The notes: generated by a model from the sequence alone, not told the origin. Shown: positions 53,510-62,708, numbered from the stretch's first letter. The stretch: 64,000 nucleotides of DNA from Actinoplanes sandaracinus (GCF_030009775.1 NZ_JASCTH010000035.1:1-64000); one strand, 5' to 3'. Program-made: numbers and translations.

Positions 53510-54160
53510 TCAGGGCTGTGTCCAGAGCTGCGCGTGCAGTTCGGGGACCACGGTGTCGCCCTCGACCACCTTGGTGGGGAGAGTGACCACTCTGACGACC
53601 AGCACCCAGTCGTTTCCCTTGACGCAGTAGGTCTTGCCGGCCTGTACCGGAATGGCACGTGAGTCGTACGCGCTGACGGCACACGAATGCGTCGTCCCGG
53701 TGGCCTCGGCGATCTTCGCGCCGGGCTCCACCGGATCCAGGTAGAAGACGGGCCGATCGTTCGGTGTGCAGCCGCCCTGGTGACTGGAGTGCCGGCATTC
53801 GATGGTCATGCCGTGATCGTCGTTGTCGGTATATGACCAGTTGTGGGGATTGAAATTCACCTGTGGCGGGCTGGCCGCGGGGTTGAGCACCGGGAACAAC
53901 ACCCCGGGGCGTCCCGCGGCGTAGCCGGGCAACGGGGTCCCGGCCGCCGGAGCCGGCGAAGAGGCGTCTGGACCCGATGACCCCGTCGGCCCCACGGTCG
54001 GAGTGACCCGGGTCGCCGTTTCGCCGATATCGACCGTGAAGTCGGAGAGATCGCGGATCAACGCCAAGCCGCCGATCAGCAGGGCCCCGAGGCCCAGCCA
54101 GAGCGTGATCTTGGCGGCGGTGTCGAGCTTCGCGTGCCACCTGACGACACGAGCCACCAC
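53510..54160 (-). CDS. Single-pass membrane protein with extracellular domain
   Basis: 216 residues. A short basic N-terminus, one membrane helix (ITLWLGLGALLIGGLALI), a Ser/Pro/Gly-rich linker and an exterior domain with four cysteines (IECRHSSHQGGC, HSCAVSAYD, TYCVKGNDW) likely forming disulfides. GTG 54160 is preferred because GAGGAA lies 6 bases before it; a longer form from ATG 54217 would add 19 residues. The family is not recognised. Convergent with the propeller gene. Confidence 0.65.
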   Translation of the reverse strand: MVARVVRWHAKLDTAAKITLWLGLGALLIGGLALIRDLSDFTVDIGETATRVTPTVGPTGSSGPDASSPAPAAGTPLPGYAAGRPGVLFPVLNPAASPPQVNFNPHNWSYTDNDDHGMTIECRHSSHQGGCTPNDRPVFYLDPVEPGAKIAEATGTTHSCAVSAYDSRAIPVQAGKTYCVKGNDWVLVVRVVTLPTKVVEGDTVVPELHAQLWTQP

Positions 54161-54315
54161 ATTCCGTTCCTCGATGTCGGATTGCACTGAACAACCGTAA
54201 CCAGGACGATCGGGCATCTAACGCCACGGTGTGCGCTTCGTCCGCGACGACTCCGACCTGCACCCGATCGGCGTACGCGCCGCGCCACATGTGACCTGAG
54301 CCACTCCTTCTTTTA

Positions 54316-54354
54316 GTTACGTTGAGGTAACTGGTCACTTTTAGTGACTATAGG
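54316..54354 (+). promoter_or_regulatory. Promoter/operator module upstream of SnoaL-like gene
   Basis: GTTACGTTGAGGTAA (54316-54330) contains the palindrome GTTAC-N6-GTAAC. The identical 15 bases recur in the opposite orientation at 57503-57517 before the UvrA-like gene. The two sites align over 39 bases with fixed spacing to TGGTC and to ATAGG (a probable -10 element), about 30 of 39 identical. A second palindrome GTCAC-TTTTA-GTGAC (54334-54348) exists only here. HxlR from this locus is the likely binder. Confidence 0.72.
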
Positions 54355-54393
54355 TCGTCACCAGGAAGAAGCTTGGAACTAAGGGGAATCTCG

Positions 54394-54789
54394 ATGACCG
54401 ACACCCGCTCCGTCGCCACCCGCTACGTCGACGCACTGAACGCCGGCGACTTCGCTACGGTCGCGAGCATGTTCGCCGATGACATCGTGTGGCACCAGCC
54501 CGGCGGCAACCGGATCTCCGGCACCTACCGCGGCGGCGCCGCGGTGGGCGGGCTGCTGGGTTCCACCATGACGCTCAGCGAAGGCACCTTCAAACTCGCG
54601 GTGACCGGCGCTCCCATGGTCAACGGCGACGTGTGCGCCTTCCCGGTCCACTTCAGCGCCAAGCGCGCCGGCGCCGAGATGTCGATGGACGGTGTCGACG
54701 TGCTCAGGGTCGAGGGCGAGAAGATCGCGGAGGTGTGGCTGTTCTCCTCCGTCCAGGAGGATGAGGACGCCTTCTGGGGCGTCGGCTGA
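54394..54789 (+). CDS. SnoaL/NTF2-like protein
   Basis: 131 residues, single NTF2-like alpha+beta cone: VATRYVDALNAGDFATVASM, FADDIVWHQPGGNRISGTYR and KIAEVWLFSSVQEDEDAFWG. Such proteins bind or isomerise small hydrophobic molecules, or serve as dimeric binding proteins. AAGGGGA lies 6 bases before the ATG. Controlled by the promoter module that it shares with the UvrA-like gene, so probably a partner in the same stress or drug response. Confidence 0.82.
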   Translation: MTDTRSVATRYVDALNAGDFATVASMFADDIVWHQPGGNRISGTYRGGAAVGGLLGSTMTLSEGTFKLAVTGAPMVNGDVCAFPVHFSAKRAGAEMSMDGVDVLRVEGEKIAEVWLFSSVQEDEDAFWGVG

Positions 54790-54814
54790 CCGCGGATCCC
54801 TGACCACGTCGTCG

Positions 54815-57376
54815 TCACCGGCCGCCGCCGGCCATCGGGCTCGGCGGCCGGTGCTCGCCGGTGAGGTTCAGATGGTCGTGGACGAACCACCCCGTGACGC
54901 TGCCGGGATCACGGGCGATCTGCTGCGGCGTGCCGGCGGCGACGATTCTTCCCCCCGCGGTCCCGCCGCCGGGACCCATGTCGATGACGTGGTCGGCGTT
55001 GGCGATCATGTCGAGGTCGTGCTCGATGACGATAACGGTGGCGCCCTTGGCGACGAGGCGATCGATCACCCCGAGGAGCACGCGGGTGTCCAGCGGATGC
55101 AGTCCGACACTCGGCTCGTCCAGGACGAACAGCGCGTCGGACTGGTTCCGGTTCAGCTCGGTCGCGAGCTTCAGCCGCTGCGCCTCACCGCCGGAGAGCG
55201 CCGGCGTGTCCTCGCCGAGGGTGAGATACCCAAGACCGAGATCGACGAGCGATTGAAGCTTCTTTCGTACGCGTGGCAGATCCGCCACCGCCTCGATCGC
55301 CTCCCGGACCGTGCACGCGAGCAGCCCCGGCAGCGAGATCCCCTCGGCGCCGGCCGGGACGGTGCGGCGGACGTCGTGAGCGTCCGGCGCGTACCGCGTG
55401 CCCGCGCAGTCGGGGCAGGGGATGTCGACGTCGGGAAGGAACTGGACATCGAGGGAGATCTGACCGGTGCCCTCACAACGCGGGCAGCGCAACGAGCCGG
55501 TGTTGTAGGAGAAGTCGGACGCGTTCAGCCCCCGCTCACGCGCCGCCTCGGTGGCGGCGTACACGCGGCGCAGGTCGTCCAGGATCCCGCTGTAGGTCGC
55601 CACCGTGGAGCGCACGTTCGTGCCGATCGGTGTCGCGTCGACCGCGTTCACCCGTTCGATACCGGGCGCCTCCAGCGTGACCACATGATCCGGCGCCGCC
55701 GTACCCGAGATCTTGGCTCGCACGGCAGGGACCAGGCTGTCGAGGACCAGGGTGGTCTTGCCGGACCCGGACATGCCCGTCACCGCGGTGAGCCGGCCCT
55801 TCGGAACCTGCACCCGCAGGGCGTGCACGGTGTGCAGCGGGCGCGTGGCCAGGTGGATGCCGCCGAGGCCGAAGACCTTCGCCGGGTCCGTCCGGTCACG
55901 CACGACGACCTGTTCCCGCCCGGCCAGGAATCCTCCCACGAGCGAGACGGGGTTCGCGCCCAGATCGGCGACCGTGCCGGTGGCGAGCACGGTGCCGCCT
56001 TCGCTGCCGGAGCCGGGGCCGATCTCGATGAGCCAGTCCGCTTCGCGGAGCACCTGGACGTCATGGTCGACCACGACGACGGAGTTGCCCTCGCGCATCA
56101 GATCGCGTATCAGGCCGATCAGCCCGGCGACGTTGGACGGGTGCAGGCCGATGGACGGCTCGTCGAGAACGTAGAGGACGCCGGTGGTCTGGTTGCGCAC
56201 CGCACGAGCGAGCTGGACCCGCTGCCGCTCGCCGGTGGACAGGGTGGAGCCGGCCCGGTCGAGACTCAGATATCCCAGGCCCAGCTCGACCAGCCGTTGC
56301 GCCATCTCCGTCAGCTGGGCGGCGATCGTGTGGGCCATCGGGCGCATCTCGGCCGGCAGCGTCTGTTCGACCGTCCCCGCCCACATCACGACCTCATCGA
56401 GAGTCTTCGCGGTCACCTCGGCGAGGCCGATCCCCGCCACGTGGGTGGCGCGGGCCTGCTCGCTGAGCCGGGTCCCGTGGCAGGACGGGCACGTCTGGGC
56501 GCTGATGAACCTGTTCACCCGGTTCAGGCCGCGTTCACTCGTGGCGTTGTTCAGCGCTTCCCGTACGGCCAGGCGGGCATTGCGGTAGGTGAAGTTCAGC
56601 TCGAAGAGCTTTCCGTTCTTCGAGGGCACCGCGATGTGCCGCTTCTCCTCCGGGCCGTGCATCACCACCTCCTGCTCCGCACCGGTGAGTTCGGCGTACG
56701 GGACGTCGATGCGTACGCCCATCTCGGCGACGACCTGCGGCATGACGGTCAACCCGAACATCGACCACGGCGCCACCGCTCCGTCCTCGATGGTCCGGGA
56801 CGGGTCGGGAACCAGCGCGGCGTCGTCGACTTCCCGGACGACACCGGTCCCCGTGCATGCCGGGCACGCGCCGTCGGAGTTGAACGCCAGCGACTCCGCG
56901 CCCGGCGGCGAGAACACCGCCGCGCACACTGGGCAGGTCAGGTCCCGGTTGGCGGCGACGTCGATCGTCGGCGCCAGCCGGTGCCCGTTCGGGCACACAT
57001 GCGCTCCGAGCCTGGAGAACATCACACGCAGGACGTTGAGCAATTCGGTGGAGGTGCCGAACGTGCTCCGCACCCCCGGCACTGCCGGTCGCTGCCGCAG
57101 GGCCAACGCCGCCGGGATGTGCCGAACACTGTCCACCGCGGCGCGCGTGGCATGCGACATGCGACGGCGCGTGTAGGTCGACAACGCCTCGATGTACCGG
57201 CGCGACCCCTCCGCGTACAGCACGCCCATCGCCAGCGACGACTTCCCCGACCCGGACACGCCCGCCACCGCCACGAGCCGCCGCAGCGGCACGTCCACGT
57301 CGATGCCGGCCAGGTTGTGCACCCTCGCACCGCGCACCCGGATCGCCGACGGCGACTCCCCCGTGAGGTCGGTCAT
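54815..57376 (-). CDS. UvrA-like ABC ATPase (UvrA2/DrrC type)
   Basis: 853 residues with two ABC ATPase halves: Walker A GVSGSGKSSLA and GMSGSGKTTLV, signature LSTGERQRVQLA and LSGGEAQRLKLA, Walker B YVLDEPSIGLHPS and FVLDEPSVGLHP. Zinc-type cysteines are present (CPNGH, CPVCAAVF, CPACTGTG, CPSCHGTR; CPRCEGTG, CPDCAGTRY). It is shorter than the roughly 950-residue housekeeping UvrA and belongs with UvrA2/DrrC proteins that protect DNA from intercalating drugs or damage. ATG 57376 is selected for GGGAG about 6 bases upstream; an ATG at 57412 is in frame. Divergent from HxlR and carrying the shared operator in its promoter. Confidence 0.88.
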   Translation of the reverse strand: MTDLTGESPSAIRVRGARVHNLAGIDVDVPLRRLVAVAGVSGSGKSSLAMGVLYAEGSRRYIEALSTYTRRRMSHATRAAVDSVRHIPAALALRQRPAVPGVRSTFGTSTELLNVLRVMFSRLGAHVCPNGHRLAPTIDVAANRDLTCPVCAAVFSPPGAESLAFNSDGACPACTGTGVVREVDDAALVPDPSRTIEDGAVAPWSMFGLTVMPQVVAEMGVRIDVPYAELTGAEQEVVMHGPEEKRHIAVPSKNGKLFELNFTYRNARLAVREALNNATSERGLNRVNRFISAQTCPSCHGTRLSEQARATHVAGIGLAEVTAKTLDEVVMWAGTVEQTLPAEMRPMAHTIAAQLTEMAQRLVELGLGYLSLDRAGSTLSTGERQRVQLARAVRNQTTGVLYVLDEPSIGLHPSNVAGLIGLIRDLMREGNSVVVVDHDVQVLREADWLIEIGPGSGSEGGTVLATGTVADLGANPVSLVGGFLAGREQVVVRDRTDPAKVFGLGGIHLATRPLHTVHALRVQVPKGRLTAVTGMSGSGKTTLVLDSLVPAVRAKISGTAAPDHVVTLEAPGIERVNAVDATPIGTNVRSTVATYSGILDDLRRVYAATEAARERGLNASDFSYNTGSLRCPRCEGTGQISLDVQFLPDVDIPCPDCAGTRYAPDAHDVRRTVPAGAEGISLPGLLACTVREAIEAVADLPRVRKKLQSLVDLGLGYLTLGEDTPALSGGEAQRLKLATELNRNQSDALFVLDEPSVGLHPLDTRVLLGVIDRLVAKGATVIVIEHDLDMIANADHVIDMGPGGGTAGGRIVAAGTPQQIARDPGSVTGWFVHDHLNLTGEHRPPSPMAGGGR

Positions 57377-57478
57377 CCTCAACTCCCTCGACTGCGATCC
57401 CGACGGCATCATCGCGAGCGACCGCCGTGGCGCCGGCTCAGCGTCAGCGACATCGTTCGTCGTCCGTGCTGCTCAGCG

Positions 57479-57517
57479 CCTATGGTTTCGATGGGAGACC
57501 ATTTACCTCAACGTAAC
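57479..57517 (-). promoter_or_regulatory. Promoter/operator module upstream of UvrA-like gene
   Basis: On the minus strand this region reads GTTACGTTGAGGTAA then ATGGTC, 12 bases and CATAGG, matching the SnoaL-gene promoter at the same spacing. It lies 103 bases upstream of the UvrA-like ATG, and in the 276-base gap between the divergent UvrA-like and HxlR genes, so it may also govern hxlR itself. The palindrome core TTAC-N6-GTAA is the expected operator for an HxlR dimer. Confidence 0.72.
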
Positions 57518-57652
57518 CAATGCCAGGTGTGACCTGGATCCCATCAGCGAAATCCATCGGCTGTCCCTCCCTCGGCACCGCCGTGCCGCCGGGACGCCTA
57601 CCGTTACGATCAGAGACCGCCGGTTTCGGTGGAACTAGCAGGGGTGCGCCTG

Positions 57653-58021
57653 ATGTCACAGCAGCCGGACTGGAACGTCCTGATGAGAACGTGTCCGTCG
57701 CGCCTGTCGCTCACCCACATCGCCAACAAGTGGACCGCGTTGATCGTGATCGTGCTCGGCGACGGCAAGCACCGTTTCGGTGACCTCCGGGCGGCAGTCG
57801 ACGGGATCAGCGGCAAGGTCCTCACCGAGACGCTGCGGGTGCTGGAACGCGACGGCCTGGTGAAACGGCACGCGTACGCGGAGATACCGCCCCGGGTCGA
57901 GTACGAGCTGACGCCGCTGGGTCAGACGCTGCACGGGCCGTTGCGCGCGCTGGGGACGTGGGCGGAGAACCACATCGAGGAAGTCCTCGTCGCCCGCGAC
58001 GAGTTCGACACCCGCCGCTGA
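57653..58021 (+). CDS. HxlR-family transcriptional regulator
   Basis: 122 residues. Winged-helix features: NVLMRTCPSRLSLTHIANKW, HRFGDLRAAVDGISGKVLTE, TLRVLERDGLVKRHAYAEIP and VEYELTPLGQTLHGPLRALG are the canonical HxlR sequence. The single cysteine in RTCPSR near the N-terminus is where redox-sensing HxlR proteins (e.g. HypR, QorR) hold theirs. ATG 57653 is taken with AGGGG 9 bases upstream; GTG 57629 is in frame. Likely represses or activates the SnoaL-like and UvrA-like genes via the shared module. Confidence 0.9.
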   Translation: MSQQPDWNVLMRTCPSRLSLTHIANKWTALIVIVLGDGKHRFGDLRAAVDGISGKVLTETLRVLERDGLVKRHAYAEIPPRVEYELTPLGQTLHGPLRALGTWAENHIEEVLVARDEFDTRR

Positions 58022-58069
58022 CCGCCGGCGCGGCGGGCCGGTGTCGTCCGGGCTCTCCGGCACCGCGGG

Positions 58070-58840
58070 TCAGGCCCGGCGGGCGCAGCCGAGGTAGGTC
58101 ACCAGCGGGCGGGTGCCCGGTTTCTCCAGCACGAAGTTCACCATCGGGGCCACGTCGTCGTCGCAGATCCGTCCGCTACGGCGGGCGAACACCGCCTTCA
58201 CCAGATCGACCGGGTTGCCAGGCTTGAAGCCCCGGACGTCCTCGCTGGTCAGGCCGTGCCTGTGCAGGGCGTCGATCACCTCTTCGGGTGGGCGCAGGCG
58301 TGGTGCCGCGTACCGTCCGGGCGGCATGATCCGGGTGGCCGGCAGGCCTTGGAAGAGGCCGAGGTACACGATTCTGCTCAGCGGGGTGCGGGCGACGGTG
58401 TCGTAGAAGAGGACGCCGCCGGGGGCCACGACGGCGGAGGCCGCGCTGATCACTCGGTCGAGGTCGTCGCTGATCTCCAGGGTGTCGGCACAGTAGACCA
58501 GGTCGAACGGGCCGCCCAGACGTCCCAGATCGTCCACGTCAGAGGTCTCGTAGCGCACGCCCCCGCCGATGTCGCGGTCGCGAGCGCGGCCGGTGGCGAC
58601 CGGGGACGGGTCCGCCGCGGTCACCCGCGGGCCCAGCGTGGCCAATCCGCGAGCCAGGTCGCCGCGGACGCTGCCGATCACCAGGGCCTGCTTGCCGGCC
58701 GGCGCGACGCCGAGACGGGCGAGGAGTTCCTGGACGTACCGCATCCGGACGCTGGTGAAAGCGACCGCGCGAAGGTGCCGGCCGTCGATCGCCTCGTCGG
58801 TGCGGGCGTTCAACTCGATGTGCGGAGCCGGGCGAGCCAT
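58070..58840 (-). CDS. Class I SAM-dependent methyltransferase
   Basis: 256 residues. SAM-binding: QALVIGSVRGDLARGLATLG (motif I, with SVRG in place of the usual GxG), RVTAADPSP, FDLVYCADTLEISDDLDRVI and APGGVLFYDT, as in UbiG-like methyltransferases. ATG 58840 follows GGAGGA by 5 bases. Downstream of the membrane protein in the same direction, with a 59-base gap. Substrate unknown. Confidence 0.8.
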   Translation of the reverse strand: MARPAPHIELNARTDEAIDGRHLRAVAFTSVRMRYVQELLARLGVAPAGKQALVIGSVRGDLARGLATLGPRVTAADPSPVATGRARDRDIGGGVRYETSDVDDLGRLGGPFDLVYCADTLEISDDLDRVISAASAVVAPGGVLFYDTVARTPLSRIVYLGLFQGLPATRIMPPGRYAAPRLRPPEEVIDALHRHGLTSEDVRGFKPGNPVDLVKAVFARRSGRICDDDVAPMVNFVLEKPGTRPLVTYLGCARRA

Positions 58841-58899
58841 GGTGTCCTCCTCGAACCTGTGGTGATCAGCGGGCCGTCGCTCTTCGTCCTCCGGACCGG

Positions 58900-59859
58900 T
58901 CAGCGGGCCGTCTCCGAAGCCCGCGCTGTGGTCGTCAGCACCACGAGCAGGATCGCCAGCCCGGCAAGCGCGCCGAAGTGGTTGACGGCCGCCAGTGACC
59001 AGAGCGGCTCCGGAGGCGGGAACTCGGGGACGACGGCGAAGGCGAAGATCGCCTTCCACGTGCCCCACGCGAACAGGAAGCCGGACGCCACCCAGCTCAG
59101 TACCAGCGGGATCCGCTGACCCGCCGTGGCGCTCCGGTGCGTCACCGCCCACACTCCCCAGGCGGCGATCAGGGCCCACAGGCCACTGTTGCCGGTGAGC
59201 AGGTGCCACTGTCCGTCACGGTTGCCGAGGGTTGCCTGGTTGAGGCCGGCAGTGCCGCCAAGCGCCCAGTACACCTGCGGCAGCCCGATGCCAGCGGTGA
59301 CGGTGACGGCGAACGTCGCCACGGTCCGCTGCACAGCGCGGGTCGCACCGGCGGCCGGTACAAGGCCGGTGAAGGCGTCCGGCCAGCGGTGGCGCACGTA
59401 GAGCGGGAAGGCGATCGCCACGCCCAGGCCGAACCCGGCGAACGACAGGGACAGCAGCGCCGGTTCCCAGGCCGGCAGCACGGGTGTCACCGGCGTGGCC
59501 TCCACCGCGGGTGTGACCGCCAGCAGCGCGGGCAGGACCGGGACCATCGGCACCAGGAAACCGGCTCCGATCCAGGCCGGTCCCAGCAGCGCCCAGCCGG
59601 GGATCCGCATCCCCCACTCCTGACAGAGGGCCAGGCCCAGCAGGATGGCGGCTCCCGCCATGCCGACGGTCAAACCGTTGATCAGCGACCAGTCGAGCCT
59701 GCTCCAGGCGCCGTCGCGCAGGCCGCCGCCGCGCAGGCCGTCGATCGTCCAGACGATCTTGACGACAAGGTACGGCACCATGGCGACCGCGGCACCGTAC
59801 CCGGCGATGCGCCGGGCCCCCGCCCACCGCGGTTCCGTGAGTCCGATAGTGACTGTCAT
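58900..59859 (-). CDS. Eight-to-nine-helix integral membrane protein
   Basis: 319 residues, largely hydrophobic with about eight membrane helices (AAVAMVPYLVVKIVWTIDGL, LTVGMAGAAILLGLALC, LLSLSFAGFGLGVAIAFPLY, LAGLAILLVVLTT). No transport or enzyme motif is recognised; a WALGGTAGLNQ loop is distinctive. ATG 59859 has GGGAGGA 5 bases upstream. It lies 76 bases after the sigma factor gene and is probably in its operon, so a candidate regulator or target of that sigma factor. Confidence 0.72.
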   Translation of the reverse strand: MTVTIGLTEPRWAGARRIAGYGAAVAMVPYLVVKIVWTIDGLRGGGLRDGAWSRLDWSLINGLTVGMAGAAILLGLALCQEWGMRIPGWALLGPAWIGAGFLVPMVPVLPALLAVTPAVEATPVTPVLPAWEPALLSLSFAGFGLGVAIAFPLYVRHRWPDAFTGLVPAAGATRAVQRTVATFAVTVTAGIGLPQVYWALGGTAGLNQATLGNRDGQWHLLTGNSGLWALIAAWGVWAVTHRSATAGQRIPLVLSWVASGFLFAWGTWKAIFAFAVVPEFPPPEPLWSLAAVNHFGALAGLAILLVVLTTTARASETAR

Positions 59860-59935
59860 GTCGATCCTCCCGTGTCGCCAAGGCATCGAAACACGCGATG
59901 TCTGTGCGCACGCTGAGGAGCGGGGGCCACCGGGA

Positions 59936-60934
59936 CTATTCCGCGCCGTCGGCCGGCAGGCGCTCCGGCAGCCCGAGCCGCGGGAACCGGTCGTTGTGGA
60001 AGGTGATGATCTCGGCGATCTTTCCGCCGGTGACGCGCAGGACGTCGATCGTCAGCGGCAGGTAGGCGCCGTCCTCCTCCCGCCAGTGGTAGAAGGCGAT
60101 GGCAGGCTGGCGGTTCACCGAGGTGGGGACGCCGCGCAGGCCCGTCATGCCTTCGAAGCCGCTCTCGGCCCAGTACTTCACGACCGTGTCGTGGCCGACG
60201 TACAGGCCCGGCGTAGGCGGCATCGAGGACCGGACATCGTCGCGCACCATCGAGGCGAGCGCCGGGATGTCCGTGGCCACGACGGCCTCGGTGTAGCGGC
60301 GTACCAGCTCGCGCGTCCCGGCGTCCTCCTCGCCGCCGGTCCAGTCCTGCCGCTCGGCGGGCAGGTGCTCCCGCATGCCGGCGCGGGCCCTCTGCAGCGC
60401 ACTGTTCACCGAGTTGACGGAGTCACCGAGGAGCTCCGCGACGTCCTTAGCCGGCCAGCCGAGCACGTCGCGCAGGATCAGCACGGCCCGCGGGCGCGGC
60501 GCGAGGTGCTGGACCGCGACCAGGTACGCCAGCTCGATCGTCTCCCGCGCGACGGCGACGGCCTCCGGCTCGTCCGCGTCGCCCGCGGGCAGCTCGTCGA
60601 GCAGCCGGTCCGGGTACGGCTGCAGCCACAGCACCTCGCCACCGGTCGCCGGCTCCGGGCGGCACTTGGCGAGCAGGTCCAGGCAGGCGTTGGTGGCGAT
60701 CCGGTACAGCCAGGCCCGGAACGTCGACCGCCCCTCGAAGGTCTCCCGCCGCCGCCAGGCCCGCAGGAACGTCTCCTGCACGGTGTCCTCGGCGTCCTCG
60801 AACGACCCGAGCATCCGGTAGCAGTGCACGTGCAGCTCCCGCCGGTGCCGCTGTGCCAGCCCGGAGAACGCCGGCTCGTCCACCTCGCCCAGACCGTTCA
60901 CGCCCATCTCCCCCAGCCGCGTATCCGCACTCAT
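59936..60934 (-). CDS. ECF sigma factor with C-terminal SnoaL domain
   Basis: 332 residues: sigma region 2 (RELHVHCYRMLGSFEDAEDTVQETFLRAW), region 4 (LAPRPRAVLILRDVLGWPAK, DVAELLGDSVNSVNSALQRA) and a C-terminal SnoaL-like domain (RRYTEAVVATDIPALASMVR, GLYVGHDTVVKYWAESGFEG) as in the SigG/ECF56-like groups. In these families the C-terminal domain tunes sigma activity in place of a classical anti-sigma factor, and no anti-sigma gene is seen. ATG 60934 has GGAAGGA about 7 bases upstream. Confidence 0.9.
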   Translation of the reverse strand: MSADTRLGEMGVNGLGEVDEPAFSGLAQRHRRELHVHCYRMLGSFEDAEDTVQETFLRAWRRRETFEGRSTFRAWLYRIATNACLDLLAKCRPEPATGGEVLWLQPYPDRLLDELPAGDADEPEAVAVARETIELAYLVAVQHLAPRPRAVLILRDVLGWPAKDVAELLGDSVNSVNSALQRARAGMREHLPAERQDWTGGEEDAGTRELVRRYTEAVVATDIPALASMVRDDVRSSMPPTPGLYVGHDTVVKYWAESGFEGMTGLRGVPTSVNRQPAIAFYHWREEDGAYLPLTIDVLRVTGGKIAEIITFHNDRFPRLGLPERLPADGAE

Positions 60935-61037
60935 CACGTCATCCTTCCGTCTCGTCGTGTCCCGTCGTAGGTATGACGGGTGCGGGCGCGACAACTCATC
61001 ACTCGGGTCGGATGATGGGCGCGGATGCGCGCGGCGG

Positions 61038-61676
61038 TCAGTCGCCGGCCGGTGTTTCCCGGCCTTCACCGGAATCGCCGGCCTCGAACTGCCAATACGA
61101 TATTTCATAGGTTTTCAGCGTCGCCCACTGTCCCAGCGTCCGGCTGTGAACCGCTGCGCCGACCGCGGCGAGCAGAAGCAGAACGGACAGCGAGGCGGCG
61201 AACACGCGGTCTTCGCCGGATACCGCGACCGCCGCCGCGCAAGTCGCTCCTGCCACCAGGGGAATGGTGCAGTTTCGCAGCATCAAACCGATCGCCCGCA
61301 TGCGACTGATCTCCGAGGCGACCTCACGGTTGGCCAGTTCGGCCCGAGCCTGCAACAGGAAGCGGCTGTGATGGAGGTATCCCGTCTTCTCGGTGTCGGG
61401 ATCCCGGGCCAGAAAGATCTCCTTGGGATCCTGCCAAGGGCGCAGCCGGTAGGACAGCCTGTCGACGAATCGGCCGAGAGGCCAGGTCACATGCCCGACG
61501 AGGTAGGCGCCGATCGCGACGGCGACGAAGATCAGGAGCGACGGAACATCCTTGAGGTCTTTCAGATCTATGGCGACCCAGCCGGCCCGGTCCGCCGCGA
61601 ATCCCAGAACGGAGACGTAGAGAAAGCCGGGAATGGCGTAGGCGAACAGATCGTAGATGCCAAGCACGAAGGTCAT
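61038..61676 (-). CDS. Membrane protein of unknown function
   Basis: 212 residues with helices near the N-terminus (IYDLFAYAIPGFLYVSVLGF), LLIFVAVAIGAYLVGHVTW and two near the C-terminus (LVAGATCAAAVAVSG, SLSVLLLLAAVGAAV), and a basic loop (LSYRLRPWQDPKEIF). The family is not recognised. ATG 61676 has GAGGAAG 3-9 bases upstream. Probably monocistronic; a 103-base gap separates it from the sigma factor gene. Confidence 0.65.
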   Translation of the reverse strand: MTFVLGIYDLFAYAIPGFLYVSVLGFAADRAGWVAIDLKDLKDVPSLLIFVAVAIGAYLVGHVTWPLGRFVDRLSYRLRPWQDPKEIFLARDPDTEKTGYLHHSRFLLQARAELANREVASEISRMRAIGLMLRNCTIPLVAGATCAAAVAVSGEDRVFAASLSVLLLLAAVGAAVHSRTLGQWATLKTYEISYWQFEAGDSGEGRETPAGD

Positions 61677-62087
61677 TGTCTTCCTCCTGTGGATCTTCGG
61701 CGCTCGCCTTCCGACATCATTGTCACGGCCGCGCGCAACCGGTTCCCCGATCCGCGAATCGGTTGAGGGAAAGATCTGAAACAGTCTCGGTAAATGATCG
61801 AGCGGGCACGCCGGGTCGCTTCGGCGGCGGTGTGCCGTACGGCTGCCGGGCTCTTTCGTGGTCGCCGTTTCGGCTGTGCCGGGGTGGCCGACCGGATCTT
61901 CGAAGCTGTTGACCAGACGAGGTGCCCGTCGTCATCAGTGTCGGATGTGGGCGGTGTCCTGTCGCCTCGGCAACTGGCACCAGGAAACGGATTGCCGCTA
62001 GCCAAAGGGGGTGTAACCGTTGCGCCAGCCCCTCGGTGACCACCATCCGGTGTGGAGCCGCAGTCGGGGTAACGGAGGTGTACGACC
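61677..62087. other. Intergenic region upstream of TIR operon
   Basis: 411 bases between divergent genes. No frame shows convincing coding bias. It should carry the promoters of the membrane protein and of the TIR-STAND operon; a TTGACC at about 61909 might be a -35 element but no matching -10 was found. Nothing else recognised. Confidence 0.5.
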
Positions 62088-62708
62088 TTGTCCGGGATCT
62101 TCGTCAACTACCGAACCGGCGACGACGACTTCGCCGCCGCACTCGTCGACGATCATCTGCGTGGCGTCTTCGGCGAGGAGAACGTCTTCCGCGACAGCCG
62201 GTCGCTGACGGCCGGCACCGACTTTCCGCCCGAGCTGTGGCGGCGGCTCATGGGCAGCAAGGTCCTGCTCGTCCTGATCGGGCCGCGCTGGCTGACGCTG
62301 ACTCACACCTCCGGCGGGCGGCGGGTCGACCGGCCGGACGACTTCGTGCGGCGCGAGATCGAGGCGGCGTTCGCCGCGCGGATCCGGGTCATCCCGGTGC
62401 TGCTCAACGGAGCGCCGCTGCCTGCCGCCGAGGATCTGCCGGCCTCGCTGCGCGGCCTCACCACGCGGCAGGCCGTCTCGTTGCGGCAGCGGGAGTCGGG
62501 CAAGGACCTCGGTCACCTCGTCGAGGTCCTGTCGGCGCTGGTGAAGCCACGCGAGAAGCCCGCGGAGAAGGCATCCGGGGAGCCGGCCGGCGACGACCGG
62601 CACTCGGTGTCGTTCCAGCAGGGTGGTGTCTACCTCGGTCCCCACGCCACGGTCCACGGCGGCAACTTCGCGGGGCGGGACCAGATCGTACGGGGGGATT
62701 CCTCTTGA
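62088..62708 (+). CDS. TIR-domain effector with C-terminal GRD-type motif
   Basis: 206 residues. Residues 1-115 are a TIR domain: IFVNYRTGDDDFAAALVDDH, NVFRDSRSLTAGTDFPPELW and KVLLVLIGPRWLT; Glu49 occupies the NADase catalytic position. A flexible Lys/Glu/Pro stretch (155-170) leads to the C-terminal motif with FQQGGVYLGPHATV (177-190) and GGNFAGRDQIV (191-201). TTG start has GGAGGTG about 8 bases upstream. The next gene starts inside its stop (TTGA) and holds the same motif at its N-terminus. Bacterial TIR effectors commonly cleave NAD+ to kill infected cells; here that is inference. Confidence 0.85.
   Translation: MSGIFVNYRTGDDDFAAALVDDHLRGVFGEENVFRDSRSLTAGTDFPPELWRRLMGSKVLLVLIGPRWLTLTHTSGGRRVDRPDDFVRREIEAAFAARIRVIPVLLNGAPLPAAEDLPASLRGLTTRQAVSLRQRESGKDLGHLVEVLSALVKPREKPAEKASGEPAGDDRHSVSFQQGGVYLGPHATVHGGNFAGRDQIVRGDSS

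Noticed and set aside
61673..62107. Minus-strand frame across the gap before the TIR operon
   Set aside because: Low-complexity, basic product; no ribosome site and poor third-position bias.
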